Shown piece by piece: positions 24,126 to 33,190 of a stretch of 64,000 nucleotides of DNA (the stretch's first letter is position 1; each line of letters opens with the position of its first letter). The position numbers were made by a program, and so were the translations under genes. This DNA comes from Streptomyces decoyicus. Its GTDB lineage: Bacteria; Actinomycetota; Actinomycetes; Streptomycetales; Streptomycetaceae. The notes under the pieces were generated by a model. It ran no database searches, was not told where the DNA came from, and worked only from the letters and a program-made list of their open reading frames with translations. The DNA is taken from positions 7,502,001-7,566,000 of the forward strand of contig NZ_CP082301.1 of the NCBI RefSeq assembly GCF_019880305.1, read 5' to 3'.

Positions 24126-26087
24126 ATGTCTCTCGCCAACCAGACCGCGGTGACCAGAAGGCTGGAGATCACCCCCAAGGCACCACCGTTCCCGGGCGAC
24201 ACGGACACCCCGCCCGCCGCCGACGAAGCGGGCACCGGCCCGGCCCTCGGTATCGACGCGGCGCCCGACGCAGCCACCGCTACCGATGCAGCCACCGGTA
24301 CCGATGCAGCCACCGGTACCGACGCGGCCCCCGGTGCAGTCACCGGCACGTCCCTCGGCACCGTCCTCGACGCCTCCGCCGGCCGCGCGCTCTCGCCCAC
24401 CGCCGTCACCGCCGTGCTGCACGCCTTTGGCGGCAGGCCCCGTGAACTGCCGCCCCGTACCGTCGTCTTCATCGGATCCACCGCCGCGCTCACCGGACTT
24501 CCCGCCACGCACGAGGGCATCCCGGTGCGTGCCGCCCCCTCACCCGCGCACGCCCTGCACCTGGCCCACCACGAACTCCAGGCCAAGACCGCCGACCTGG
24601 CGTTGGTTGCGGGCTTCCAGGAGCCCCTGGGCCGGGCCGTCACCGTCCAGACCCTCCGGCGGGCGGCCGAAGCGGTCGCCGCCGACGACAGTGTGCTGGG
24701 GGTGCTGGACTTCGAGGGCTGCGCGGGACCGGCGGACGAGCCGATCCTGCGCCCCTCCCGGCACAGCCGCCGGCTCACCGACCCCGCGGCGCCCCGTCTG
24801 CTGCTCTGGTCCGGTGGCAACGCGGCGGAGGAACAGCGCGTACGGCGCGAACTGGCGCCCCTGCTCGACGGGTTGTTCCCGGAGGCTTTCCCCGCCCTGC
24901 CCACCACGATGCCCTGCGGCCAGGCCCCCGGCCCCGTCCGCGCCGGAGCCGTCACCACCGCCGAGCGGGCCCCTGCGGCGGTCGCCGCGGCCCGCGCCGG
25001 GTACGCGCCCCGCCCCCGCCCGGTCGCGCTGCTCTTCCCCGGCCAGGGCTCCCAACACACCGCGATGGCCGCCGGACTCTACGGCCGGGACCCGGTCTTC
25101 ACCGCCGCCGTCGATGCCGTACTGGGGCTGATGGGCCCGGAGGGGCCCGCCATCCGCGCCGACTGGCTCACCGACGCCCCGTCCCTCGCCATCGACGACG
25201 TCCGCCGCGCCCAGCCCCTGCTCTTCGCGGTCGACTACGGCCTGGGGTGCATGGTGCTCAGCTGGGGCATCCGCCCGGCCGCCTTCCTCGGTCACAGCGC
25301 CGGCGAACTGGTCGCCGCGGTTCTCGCCGGAGTGGTCCCGCTCAGCGACGCGGTCGCGATGATGCGCGAGCGGGTCGTCGCGGCGGTGCGGATTCCCGCG
25401 GGCGGCATGCTCGCGGTGGCCGCCGGCGCCGACACCCTGCGGCCCTACCTGCGCGCCGATGTCGTCATCGCCGCGGTCAACGCCACCAGCCAGACCATGC
25501 TGGCCGGTTCGACCGCTCCGCTGGCGGACACCGCCGCCGCCCTGCGCGCCGACGGGCACACCGTCGTCACGGTGCCCGCCACCAGCCCCTTCCACAGCCC
25601 GGCCATGGCCCCGGCCTCGGCCGCGGTGGAACGCGCCTACACCGGTATCCCCTTCCGCGTCCCCGCCCTGCCGCTCTACTCCGGCTACACCGGCGACCTG
25701 CTGGGCCCCGACGACGCGGTCAGCCCCCGCTTCTGGGCCCGTCAGATCACCGACCCGGTGCTCTTCCAGCCCGCGCTCGATCAGCTGCTGGCGGCCGACG
25801 ACATGCTTCTCGTCGAGGCGGGCCCCCGGCAGACCCTCACCGTCTTCGCCCGCCGTCACCGCGCCGTCCGTCTGGGCGCCTCGGCCGCCGTCCCCCTCCT
25901 GCCCGCCCGCCCCACCACCCCGGAGGCCGACCGGCACGCCGTCCTGACCGCCGCCTGCCGCCTCTGGCAGGAGGGCCACCAGCTGAAAGGAGAAGCCCTG
26001 GCCCGGCTCTGGACCTGCGCCGCGGAAGCGGCCGACCCCGCCCCCGCCACCCGTGCCGACACACCCCCGGTGGGCGTCGCGAGCTGA
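24126..26087 (+). CDS. Acyltransferase with decayed ketosynthase-like N-terminus
   Basis: 653 aa, ATG after AAGGAGG. Residues 1-85 are low-complexity, with a tandem TDAATG block. Residues 90-230 include 'ALHLAHHELQAKTADLALVA', which resembles a modular KS domain but has no Cys/His triad. Residues 298-600 are a complete AT with 'LLFPGQGSQHTAM', Ser391 ('LGHSAGEL') and His490 ('SPFHSPAM'). Stand-alone ATs in type II clusters supply or edit starters on the ACP. It is the only intact AT in the window and may serve both the PKS ACP and the ACP-pseudo-AT protein. It could derive from a modular PKS KS-AT fragment. Confidence 0.85.
   Translation: MSLANQTAVTRRLEITPKAPPFPGDTDTPPAADEAGTGPALGIDAAPDAATATDAATGTDAATGTDAAPGAVTGTSLGTVLDASAGRALSPTAVTAVLHAFGGRPRELPPRTVVFIGSTAALTGLPATHEGIPVRAAPSPAHALHLAHHELQAKTADLALVAGFQEPLGRAVTVQTLRRAAEAVAADDSVLGVLDFEGCAGPADEPILRPSRHSRRLTDPAAPRLLLWSGGNAAEEQRVRRELAPLLDGLFPEAFPALPTTMPCGQAPGPVRAGAVTTAERAPAAVAAARAGYAPRPRPVALLFPGQGSQHTAMAAGLYGRDPVFTAAVDAVLGLMGPEGPAIRADWLTDAPSLAIDDVRRAQPLLFAVDYGLGCMVLSWGIRPAAFLGHSAGELVAAVLAGVVPLSDAVAMMRERVVAAVRIPAGGMLAVAAGADTLRPYLRADVVIAAVNATSQTMLAGSTAPLADTAAALRADGHTVVTVPATSPFHSPAMAPASAAVERAYTGIPFRVPALPLYSGYTGDLLGPDDAVSPRFWARQITDPVLFQPALDQLLAADDMLLVEAGPRQTLTVFARRHRAVRLGASAAVPLLPARPTTPEADRHAVLTAACRLWQEGHQLKGEALARLWTCAAEAADPAPATRADTPPVGVAS
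24270..24323 (+). repeat. Three 18-bp tandem repeats inside the AT gene
   Basis: Three near-identical 18-bp units start at 24270, 24288 and 24306 and encode an Ala/Thr/Asp/Gly-rich tract. A degenerate fourth unit follows. This is in the non-catalytic N-terminus and probably marks a flexible linker that tolerates slippage. Confidence 0.85.
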
Positions 26088-26405
26088 AGCCGCCGCGGAC
26101 GGGAATCCGGGGTGCCCGCGCCGGTTTCCCGCGGCGGCCCCGCTCCCCGTCAGCCGCTCCCCATCAGCCGCTCCCCGCTCCGGCCGTCGGGGAGCGCCCG
26201 GCTGCCCCCCGGCACCCACCGCGCCCCGAGAGCGGTCGGGGACCGGAGACCTTGCCCCGGCCCCCGATCCCGCCCGTTGGCCCCCGCTCCCGCCCATTGG
26301 CCTCCTTATGGCACGACGGGAGCGGGCCAGGCTGTACCAATGGCACAGTCCTCACGGCCTCTGTTGAGCAACCTGCCGCAATGATGCTGTGATGGGCCCG
26401 TCGAT
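26088..26405. other. Spacer after the cluster, with short direct repeats
   Basis: No gene is seen in this stretch. It holds three copies of a CAGCCGCTCCCC-like 14-mer (about 26,150-26,180) and two copies of CCCGCTCCCGCCC-like text (about 26,265-26,300). The last 100 nt are less GC-rich and may contain the promoter for the FUSC gene. Confidence 0.5.
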
Positions 26406-26434
26406 GGCGCTGCGGATCCCCGCGGCGCCTTTTT
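26406..26434 (+). terminator. Intrinsic terminator with T run, 5' of the FUSC gene
   Basis: 10-bp stem (26406-26415 with 26420-26429, one T-G wobble), ATCC loop and five Ts. It is the clearest factor-independent terminator in the window. It lies 319 nt after the AT stop and only 29 nt before the FUSC start, so it could close the cluster or act as an attenuator in the FUSC leader. Confidence 0.8.
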
Positions 26435-26463
26435 CATGCGGGAACGTCGAAGGGGTGGAAGCT

Positions 26464-27972
26464 GTGCTGAAGAGGATGTTCGTGGCTCCGGATCCGGGGT
26501 GGCTGCGGCTGCGCAGCGCCGCCCGGTCCGTCCTCGGCATCGGCCTGGCGGTCACCGTGTGCGGCTACGCCGAGCACTCGCTCGTCGCGGCCATCACCGG
26601 CGGGCTCGCCGCGCTGCTCGCCCTCTTCACGGTCACCGATGCCACGCCCCGCAAACAGATGGTCACCACGGGCCTGCTGCCCGCGGTCGGCTTCCCGGTG
26701 CTCGCCGCCGCGGCGGTGCTCCACGATCACCCGGTGGCACGGGGCGTGGCCTTCGCCGCCGTGGTGGGTGCGGGGGTCTACGCCCGCCGTTGGGGGCCGC
26801 GCGGGCACGCCCTGGGGGTGTTCGCGTTCATGACGTTCTTCGCCGCGCAGTTCCTGCACACGGTGCCGGACCAGCTGCCCCAGCTGTATGCCGCGGTCGC
26901 CCTCTCCCTGCTCGCCTCCTCGACCGTCCGCTTCGGGGTGTGGTGCTACGAGCGCCGGCTGCCCCCGGTCGTACTGCCCGCTCCGCCGGGCGGCCGGGGA
27001 CTCGCCCGGACGACCACCCGCCAGGCGATCCAGGCCACCGCCGGCAGCGCCTTCGCCCTCGTCCTGGGCCAGTTGCTCTCCGAACAGCGCTGGTACTGGG
27101 CCGTGGGCGCCACTTGGTGGATCTTTGTGAACACCGCCTCGCGCGGCGAGACGCTGGTCCGCGGCTTCCGCCGGACCCTCGGCACGGTCGTCGGCATCGC
27201 CCTCGGGCTGCTCGTCGCCGTCCCGCTGCACGGTGCCGTCGTCCCCACCGTGGCGCTGGTCGCGGTCAGCGTCTTCGGGATCTTCTACACGGCCGCCGTC
27301 TCGTACACCTGGATGATGCTCGCGGTGACCTTGATGGCCACGCTGCTGTACGGGTTGCTGGGAGTGCTGGACGCCGACCTGCTCACGCTGCGTCTCGCGG
27401 AGACCGGGGTGGGCGCGCTCGGCGCGGCGCTGGCGGTGCTCCTGGTGCTGCCCGTCACGACCCACGCCACCACCGACGCCTGGATCCAGCGGGCCCTGCG
27501 CTGTGTGCACCACTGCACCGCCGAGGCCGCCGCCCGCCTCGCGGGCTCCGCGACCGCGGACCCCGCCCCCCACGTCGCCGACCTGGAGCTCCTGCTGGGC
27601 AGGGTGCGGCTGTCGCTCTCCCCGCTCGTGCACCCGCTGAGCCCGCTGCGGGCCCGTAAGGCGCGGGCGCGGCAGGTGCTCGCGCTGCTCGACGACTGCG
27701 CCCGTGAGGTCCGCGGGCTGGCCTCCATCGCCGCCGACCCGGAGGCATCCCACGACGCCCGGCTCACCGCCGCCTGCCAGCGGGTGGAGGCAGCCGTCGA
27801 AGCCCTCACCACACCGCGCGGCGCACGCGACGCGGCAGCCACCACCGTCGCCGAGTCGCACCCTCCCGCGGCGGAACCCGCACTGGTCCATCTCCACGGC
27901 CTGGAGCGGGCGCTCGCCGAGCTCGCCGCGCCACTGCGCAGCTCCCGGCGCTCCCCCCTGGTCGACGCCTGA
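26464..27972 (+). CDS. FUSC-family membrane protein (aromatic-acid exporter-like)
   Basis: 502 aa. GTG at 26464 chosen because AGGGG lies 8 nt upstream and relatives begin 'MLKRMFVAPDPG'. There are two blocks of hydrophobic helices (about 20-150 and 205-330), each about six segments, and cytoplasmic helical stretches at the C-terminus. This is the fusaric-acid-resistance/AaeB half-repeat layout. Family members export aromatic acids and related toxic metabolites. It lies just past the polyketide cluster and could contribute to efflux of the product, though such genes are also common in chromosomes without clusters. Confidence 0.75.
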   Translation: MLKRMFVAPDPGWLRLRSAARSVLGIGLAVTVCGYAEHSLVAAITGGLAALLALFTVTDATPRKQMVTTGLLPAVGFPVLAAAAVLHDHPVARGVAFAAVVGAGVYARRWGPRGHALGVFAFMTFFAAQFLHTVPDQLPQLYAAVALSLLASSTVRFGVWCYERRLPPVVLPAPPGGRGLARTTTRQAIQATAGSAFALVLGQLLSEQRWYWAVGATWWIFVNTASRGETLVRGFRRTLGTVVGIALGLLVAVPLHGAVVPTVALVAVSVFGIFYTAAVSYTWMMLAVTLMATLLYGLLGVLDADLLTLRLAETGVGALGAALAVLLVLPVTTHATTDAWIQRALRCVHHCTAEAAARLAGSATADPAPHVADLELLLGRVRLSLSPLVHPLSPLRARKARARQVLALLDDCAREVRGLASIAADPEASHDARLTAACQRVEAAVEALTTPRGARDAAATTVAESHPPAAEPALVHLHGLERALAELAAPLRSSRRSPLVDA

Positions 27973-28045
27973 CCCCGGCGCCTGCGGACACCGCCGCCAC
28001 GGCCCCTCCTTCGCGGCGCCCGGGGCGCCCGGGGCGTACCCGCGG

Positions 28046-28081
28046 TCACGGGCACCCGGGCCCACGGGCCCGCGCCCGTGA
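28046..28081 (+). terminator. Probable terminator after the FUSC gene
   Basis: 8-bp perfect stem (28046-28053 with 28074-28081) with further GC pairing inside the 20-nt loop, in the 200-nt gap before the lactonase gene. Confidence 0.45.
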
Positions 28082-28172
28082 GCGGGAACCGGCCAACGCC
28101 CCCAACCGCCCCGCCCCTGACTGTTAGCGTCGGCCGGGTACCTCAACGGGCGGGCGGACGAAGGGCGGACCA

Positions 28173-29219
28173 GTGGGGACGAGCGACCACGGCCGACGGG
28201 CATACATCGGATCGTTCACCGCGGCCGGCGGCCTCGGCATCACCACGGCGGCCGTCGACCCGGACACCGGCGCACTCACCCCGCTGCACTCCACCGACGC
28301 CGTCCCCAACCCCTCCTACCTGGCCCCGAGCCCCGACGGCCGGTACCTCTACGCGGTCAGTGAGACCCCGGACGGTGCCGCAGCCGCCTTCGCCCTGACC
28401 CGCCGGGGACCGGAACTACTGGCACCCGCCGTCCCCGTGGACGGCGCCGACCCCACCCACCTCACCCTGGCCGACGGCCGTCTCGTCACCGCCAACTACA
28501 GCTCCGGAAGCCTCAGTACGCTCCCCGTACGGGCCGACGGCACGCTCGCCGGACCCGCCACCGTGCTCGCCCACCAGGGCAGCGGCCCGCGGTCCGACCG
28601 CCAGGAGGGCCCGCACGCCCACGCCGTGCTGCCCGACCCCAGCGGCCGCTGGCTGCTCAGCGTCGACCTGGGCACCGACTCGGTCCGCAGCTGTGCCCTG
28701 GCCGCCGAGGGGGCGCTGACCGTACACGCCGAGACCCGGCTGCGGCCCGGCAGCGGCCCGCGCCATCTCGCCTTCCACCCCGACGGCGACCGCGCCTATG
28801 TCCTCAACGAACTCGATCCGACGGTCACGGTCTGCCGATGGGACCCCGGGCACGGTGCGCTGACCCCCTTGGGGGAGACCCGCCTCCTCCCGGACGAGGC
28901 CAGGGCGGTTGCGGCGGACACCTTCCCCTCCGAACTCGTGGTCTCCCCCGACGGCCGGTTCGCCTGGGCCGCCAACCGGGGCCACGACAGCCTCTCCGTC
29001 CTGTCCCTCCACGGCGGCACCGCAACCCTCGTCACCACCGTCCCCTGTGGTGGCCACTGGCCCCGCGATCTGGCGCTGCATCCCGACGGCCGGCATCTCT
29101 ACGCCGCCAATGAGCGCTCCGGCGACGTCACCTGGTTCACCGTCGACCCGGCGACCGGCGTCCCGGCCCGGGGCGGATCCGTCGAGGCACCGGCCGCCTC
29201 CTGCGTGGTCTTCGTCTGA
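28173..29219 (+). CDS. Lactonase family seven-bladed beta-propeller protein
   Basis: 348 aa, GTG start behind GAAGGGCGG. The family pattern of YbhE/6-phosphogluconolactonase propellers is present: repeated 'SPDGRYLYAV', 'HPDGDRAYVLNEL', 'SPDGRFAWAANRG' and 'HPDGRHLYAANE' blades, plus 'HAHAVLPDPSGRWL'. The family includes genuine cytosolic 6-phosphogluconolactonases and many uncharacterised members, so the substrate is not certain. The gene is monocistronic and converges on the NTF2-like gene. Confidence 0.8.
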   Translation: MGTSDHGRRAYIGSFTAAGGLGITTAAVDPDTGALTPLHSTDAVPNPSYLAPSPDGRYLYAVSETPDGAAAAFALTRRGPELLAPAVPVDGADPTHLTLADGRLVTANYSSGSLSTLPVRADGTLAGPATVLAHQGSGPRSDRQEGPHAHAVLPDPSGRWLLSVDLGTDSVRSCALAAEGALTVHAETRLRPGSGPRHLAFHPDGDRAYVLNELDPTVTVCRWDPGHGALTPLGETRLLPDEARAVAADTFPSELVVSPDGRFAWAANRGHDSLSVLSLHGGTATLVTTVPCGGHWPRDLALHPDGRHLYAANERSGDVTWFTVDPATGVPARGGSVEAPAASCVVFV

Positions 29220-29239
29220 GCTGCCCCCGGGCCGCCGCC

Positions 29240-29581
29240 TCACCCCTGGGGAAAGCGCCCGCCGAAGTACACCTGCGTCTCGGCGAGCCGGCCGTCCCGC
29301 ACGCTCATCACCTCGACGTTGCGATGCCGCTCGCCCGTCGTCAGCTCGTACTCGTACCGGACGAAGACCTGCTCGCCGTCGATGGCCACGGCGTCGAGAA
29401 TCTCCTGCGAGCGCAACCGGTCCGCCGTGGGGAAGCAGATCTCCAGGAAAGCGGCTTTGCCGATGTGGTCGTCCTGCGGGCTGGTGAAGACGAAATCCTC
29501 CGCGAGCAGCCGTTCCATGGCCGCGCGGTCCTGGGCGAGGTAGGCCGCGAAGGCGGCGCGGACGAGGTCGACGTTCGACAT
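29240..29581 (-). CDS. NTF2-like/SnoaL-like protein
   Basis: 113 aa from the ATG at 29581 with GGAAGGAAG upstream. It has the short alpha+beta cone-barrel pattern of ketosteroid-isomerase-like proteins: N-terminal helix 'VRAAFAAYLAQDRAAMERLL', 'EDFVFTSPQDD' and a final beta hairpin 'RLAETQVYFGGRF'. Members range from isomerases to polyketide cyclases to ligand-binding proteins; the catalytic role here cannot be called. It stands alone, 20 nt from the convergent lactonase gene. Confidence 0.7.
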   Translation of the reverse strand: MSNVDLVRAAFAAYLAQDRAAMERLLAEDFVFTSPQDDHIGKAAFLEICFPTADRLRSQEILDAVAIDGEQVFVRYEYELTTGERHRNVEVMSVRDGRLAETQVYFGGRFPQG

Positions 29582-29890
29582 GAACTTCCTTCCGTGGACG
29601 GCGCGGCCGCGCCACGAGCGGCGAGCGGCCGGTGAATGGCTTTTACAGGGTGTGGGACGCCGCCGGGTTCCTCGACTCATCGGTCGGCGCCCAAGGGGCA
29701 CGGAAAGCGCCCTGTGAGGGCCTCTCGTGGACGCACGCCCACACCTCCGCCTGCACCGCGACCTCCGGCCTCCTGGGCCGCCTGAGGGGCATCTGTGCCG
29801 CTCGCAGCGGAACCGGACGTATCGTCTCCGTCTGGACAGCGCGCCTGGACGCACCGGGACACCGCACCGGGAGACCGCACCCGGACACGG
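29582..29890. other. Gene-free spacer
   Basis: Upstream region of the NTF2-like gene; the frames here are short and lack family features or ribosome sites. Promoter elements for the - strand gene must lie here but none stands out. Confidence 0.4.
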
Positions 29891-29931
29891 CGAAGGGCCG
29901 CCCCCGCGCACTGCGCGAAGACGGCCCTTCG
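29891..29931 (-). terminator. Terminator of the chelatase-like gene
   Basis: 10-bp perfect stem (cgaagggccg at 29891-29900 with its complement at 29922-29931), 29 nt downstream of the minus-strand chelatase-like stop. Confidence 0.65.
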
Positions 29932-29959
29932 GAGAGATGTGTCCGGCCCGGGGAGACCC

Positions 29960-30913
29960 CTAACGGACCGGCGCCCCCTGCGTCTGCGTCGGGAGGGTGA
30001 TGCCCACCGCCGCCGCGTAGTTCGACAGCGCCAGCCGGCCCACCGTGCCGTAGGCGCCCAGCGCCTCGGCCGATGCGCAGCCCGCCTCCGCCGCGGCCGC
30101 CCCCAGAAGGCCGTCGGTGATCTCCGGGCCGATCAGGTACGGGGCCAGCGCCAGCTGCTGCGAACCGGACCCGCGCAGCTGCTCGGCCGTACGGGAGATG
30201 GCGCCCTCCTCGTCCAGGGCGGCGGCCAGCACCGGCACCGCGAGCCGCGCGGAGAGCAGCATGCCGGTGATCCCGGCGGCCTGCACGGCCTCCTCGCCGC
30301 CCACGGTGGCGAGGATGATGCCGTCCGCTGCCGTGGCGACGGTGAACAGCCGGGCGCGGTCCGCGCGGGCCAGACCGGCCTCGGAGAGCCGGACGTGCAG
30401 CGCCTCGGCGAGCAGCGGGTGCGGGCCGAGGACATCGGTCAGCTCGGCGCCGGAGCCGCTGTTCATCATGGCCTGGCGTATCCGGCGCAGCAGGGCGCTG
30501 TCCGGCCCGGCCAGCAGCGGCACCACCACAGCGGCGGGGCCGGGGTCGGGCTGCCCGTCGGCGCCCACCCGGGCCTTGTGCTCCACGGCGGCCTGCGCCA
30601 GCACGGCCTCCAGGGACGGGAACTCGTCGTCCCCGCCGTCGACGTAGCCGATCCGGGCGTCGAGGCCGGGGAGCTCCGAGCGGGCGATGCTCGAAACCTC
30701 TTCCGCCAGGCTGCGCGAGGCGGCGGAGGGGGTGCCGGGCACGGCCAGCACCAGGGCGGGCGCGCCTTCGGGTGCGGCGAGCGGTTCCGGCTTGCGGTGG
30801 CGGCCGGTCTGCCGTCGCGGCATTCGTACAGGCAGGCCGGGTGCGGCTCCCGGGCTCGGGGATGCGGCGTCAAAATCGGGCGAGCCAGGTGCGGGCCCAG
30901 TGGGGGAACTCAT
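29960..30913 (-). CDS. Sirohydrochlorin chelatase-like (CbiX) protein
   Basis: 317 aa, ATG at 30913. After a Pro-rich ~50-residue start, the protein follows the CbiX/chelatase pattern of two related halves: 'ALVLAVPGTPSAAS' at the first beta strand and 'PAAVVVPLLAGPDSALLRRI' in the middle. The usual metal-binding His of 'GHGS' chelatases is not seen (reads VPGTPS), so catalytic cobalt or iron insertion is doubtful. Streptomyces carry conserved members of this degenerate type near NagK-like genes. Function unknown beyond the fold. Confidence 0.55.
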   Translation of the reverse strand: MSSPTGPAPGSPDFDAASPSPGAAPGLPVRMPRRQTGRHRKPEPLAAPEGAPALVLAVPGTPSAASRSLAEEVSSIARSELPGLDARIGYVDGGDDEFPSLEAVLAQAAVEHKARVGADGQPDPGPAAVVVPLLAGPDSALLRRIRQAMMNSGSGAELTDVLGPHPLLAEALHVRLSEAGLARADRARLFTVATAADGIILATVGGEEAVQAAGITGMLLSARLAVPVLAAALDEEGAISRTAEQLRGSGSQQLALAPYLIGPEITDGLLGAAAAEAGCASAEALGAYGTVGRLALSNYAAAVGITLPTQTQGAPVR

Positions 30914-31006
30914 GGCGCCGCATGCTAACGGTTCGGGCCACCCCCGCGCGGAGGGAGGGTTCGGTGGCGAGGTATCCGTCCCGATTTATCCCGCGCGTCA
31001 CGCCCA

Positions 31007-32044
31007 CTACCCCGGCGCAGGCCGTGTGATCTGCAACAACTGCGCGTCGGCGGGCAGTGTCAGGCGGTCGCCGGCCAGTGCCGCGGCGATGGTCAGCGAC
31101 CCGTCGAGCGGGCTGCCCGCGGCCGCTGCCGGGCGGGCGTCGGGCAGCCGCTCGGCCAACGCCGTGCGCAGCGGGGCCAGCAGCGGTTCGCCCAGTCCGA
31201 ACAGCCCGCCGGTGCAGGCCACCGCGGTGCCGGTCCCCGGCGGGCAGACCGTCGCGGCGGCATCGGCGATATGGCCCGCTGCGGCCTGCACGATGTTGAG
31301 GGCCGCCGGGTCGTCCTCGGCGGCGCAGCGGGCGACCTCCGGGGCGAACGAGGCCAGCACGGCGGGCCGGTCGGGGCGCGGGTAGAGCGCGCCGGGCAGC
31401 CCGGCGACCGGCCCGAACGTCGCTTCCGCCCGTGCCAGCAGGGCGGCCGAACCGCCCGGCCGTCCGTCGTACGCCCGCATCGCGGCCTCCAGCCCGGCAC
31501 GGCCGATCCATGCGCCGCCACCGCAGTCGCCCAGCAGATGGCCCCAGCCGTCCGCGCGGCGCCAACCGCCCTTCGTGGTCAGATCCGTGCCCAGGGCGAT
31601 CATTCCGGTGCCCGCGGCCACCACGGCACCGGACCGCTGGCCCAGCGCACCGGCGTACGCGGTCACGGCGTCCGCCGCGAGGGCGAGGTGGTGCACCCCG
31701 AACGCGGTGGCCAACGCGGCCGGCAGCCGGGCACGCAGCTCCGCGCCCAGCGTCGCCATACCGGCCGCGCCCACGCACACCGCCGCAAACCCGTGCGCAC
31801 CCGCTTCGCGCCGCAACTCCTCCGCCATGGGCAGGAGTTGGCGCAACATATGGTCCGCGTCGATCCCGGCGGGACCGGTGCGCACCGGCTCGGGCGAGGA
31901 GCGGCCGGCCAGCGGCCGGGCCTCGGCGTCGTCGGCGCGTGCGACGGCGATCCGCAGCCCCGAACCGCCCGAGTCGACCCCGAGCACCCCGAGGAAACGG
32001 CCGGACCCGAGGGCACCCGGGCTGTGGCCGGCGGGCTCAGCCAA
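31007..32044 (-). CDS. BadF/BadG ATPase-family kinase, N-acetylglucosamine-kinase-like
   Basis: 345 aa; start overlaps the upstream stop by 8 nt. ASKHA fold signs: phosphate-1 loop 'LGVDSGGSGLRIAVA' (about 21-35), 'GAVVAAGTGMIALG' (phosphate-2 region), 'GWGHLLGDCGGGAWIG' and the adenosine motif 'ACTGGLFGLG'. Family members phosphorylate N-acetylglucosamine or related amino sugars with ATP. Probable role: recycling of amino sugars from peptidoglycan or chitin. It is co-transcribed with the scramblase-like and probably ung genes. Confidence 0.75.
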   Translation of the reverse strand: MAEPAGHSPGALGSGRFLGVLGVDSGGSGLRIAVARADDAEARPLAGRSSPEPVRTGPAGIDADHMLRQLLPMAEELRREAGAHGFAAVCVGAAGMATLGAELRARLPAALATAFGVHHLALAADAVTAYAGALGQRSGAVVAAGTGMIALGTDLTTKGGWRRADGWGHLLGDCGGGAWIGRAGLEAAMRAYDGRPGGSAALLARAEATFGPVAGLPGALYPRPDRPAVLASFAPEVARCAAEDDPAALNIVQAAAGHIADAAATVCPPGTGTAVACTGGLFGLGEPLLAPLRTALAERLPDARPAAAAGSPLDGSLTIAAALAGDRLTLPADAQLLQITRPAPG

Positions 32045-33167
32045 AGCCGCGGGCGTCCTGCTTGAGGGCGGTGTCGACGGTCAGGGCCGTGGCGACGACC
32101 AGGCTCAGCAGCGGGTCGGGCAGCTGATGGTGGATCTGGAGGACGTAGTTGTCCGCGGTCGTGAACATCGTCTTGGCCAGACCTTCCCAGGTCTTGGTGA
32201 TCCGGGCGACCTCGGTCTCGGCATGGTCCATGATGGCGAAGTTCCAGGCGCGCCAGTTCTCGGCCTTGATGGCGCCGATCTGCTGGCCGTTGACCATCAT
32301 CGCGAAGTTGATCTTCCCGATGGCGTTCTGCTGCACGATCTCGCCGACCGGTGAGCCGTCCGGGCGCTGCACGATCACCTTGGACTTGATGATCTTCGCG
32401 GGCCGGGTCAGGATCAGCTGCGGCTGGCCGTAAGCGTCCCGGATCTCCAGCTTGTGGGTCATGTACTGATCGAGGCTGGAGACGACGCGGAGCACCTTCT
32501 TGGCCGTGCTCTGGCCGACCTGGACGACCGCGCCGATCGTGTTGCCGTGCTGGTCGAAGACCCCGTATTCGTTGGTGACCTCGATGAGCTTGGCCTTCTG
32601 GTTGACCACCAGCACCGGTTCGGTGAACAGCGTGCCGCCGCCCGGTCCGCCGGGCGTCACCCCTGCCTGGTGCTGCACCTGCTGCTGCACGGCATCCGGC
32701 TGCGCACCCGGCTGCTGCATCGGCTGCCGGCCGTACGGCTGCTGCATGGGCTGACCCGGCGCCTGCTGGCCGGGCGCCTGCTGGGGGTAGCCGTAACCCT
32801 GCTGACCGTACGGAGCACCACCCTGCTGCTGGCCCGGATACGGGGCCTGGCCCGGCGCCTGCTGCTGCGGTGCGAACTGCTGGGGCATCGGCTGCTGCGG
32901 CGCGGGCTTCTGGAGCGTCTGTTGCTGCGGCGGCTGCTGGCCGGCCTGCTGCTGAGGAGCCTGCTGCTGGGGGGCCTGCTGCTGTGGGGCCTGCTGTTGC
33001 GGGGCCTGCTGAGCCCCCGGCTGCGGCGCCTGGCCTTGGCCCGGCGCCGCGGCCTGTTGTCCCGGGTGGGTGTGCTCCGTCCACTGGGACCCGTCCCACC
33101 AGCGAAGTTGGTGGGGGGTGCCCTGCGGGTCGGCATACCAGCCCGCAGGGATGTTCGCATTCGTCAT
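32037..33167 (-). CDS. DUF2510 + Gln-rich linker + scramblase/LURP-like domain protein
   Basis: 376 aa. Residues 5-30 'PAGWYADPQGTPHQLRWWDG' form a DUF2510 module. Residues 40-170 are a low-complexity tract rich in Gln, Pro and Ala, built from repeats of APQQQ and GQQAPGQ. Residues 180-370 are a compact beta-rich domain ('LFTEPVLVVNQKAKLIEVTN') of the phospholipid-scramblase-related/LURP-one fold. No membrane segment is seen. Related Streptomyces proteins are common, with unknown function; membrane-surface binding is a guess. It begins 23 nt after the ung stop. Confidence 0.7.
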   Translation of the reverse strand: MTNANIPAGWYADPQGTPHQLRWWDGSQWTEHTHPGQQAAAPGQGQAPQPGAQQAPQQQAPQQQAPQQQAPQQQAGQQPPQQQTLQKPAPQQPMPQQFAPQQQAPGQAPYPGQQQGGAPYGQQGYGYPQQAPGQQAPGQPMQQPYGRQPMQQPGAQPDAVQQQVQHQAGVTPGGPGGGTLFTEPVLVVNQKAKLIEVTNEYGVFDQHGNTIGAVVQVGQSTAKKVLRVVSSLDQYMTHKLEIRDAYGQPQLILTRPAKIIKSKVIVQRPDGSPVGEIVQQNAIGKINFAMMVNGQQIGAIKAENWRAWNFAIMDHAETEVARITKTWEGLAKTMFTTADNYVLQIHHQLPDPLLSLVVATALTVDTALKQDARGFG

Positions 33168-33190
33168 GCCAGGCACACTATCGCCCGGTG

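Noticed and set aside
26150..26300. Short direct repeats, considered as CRISPR or attachment sites
   Set aside because: Units are only about 14 bp, contiguous and degenerate, without spacers; simple-sequence duplication.
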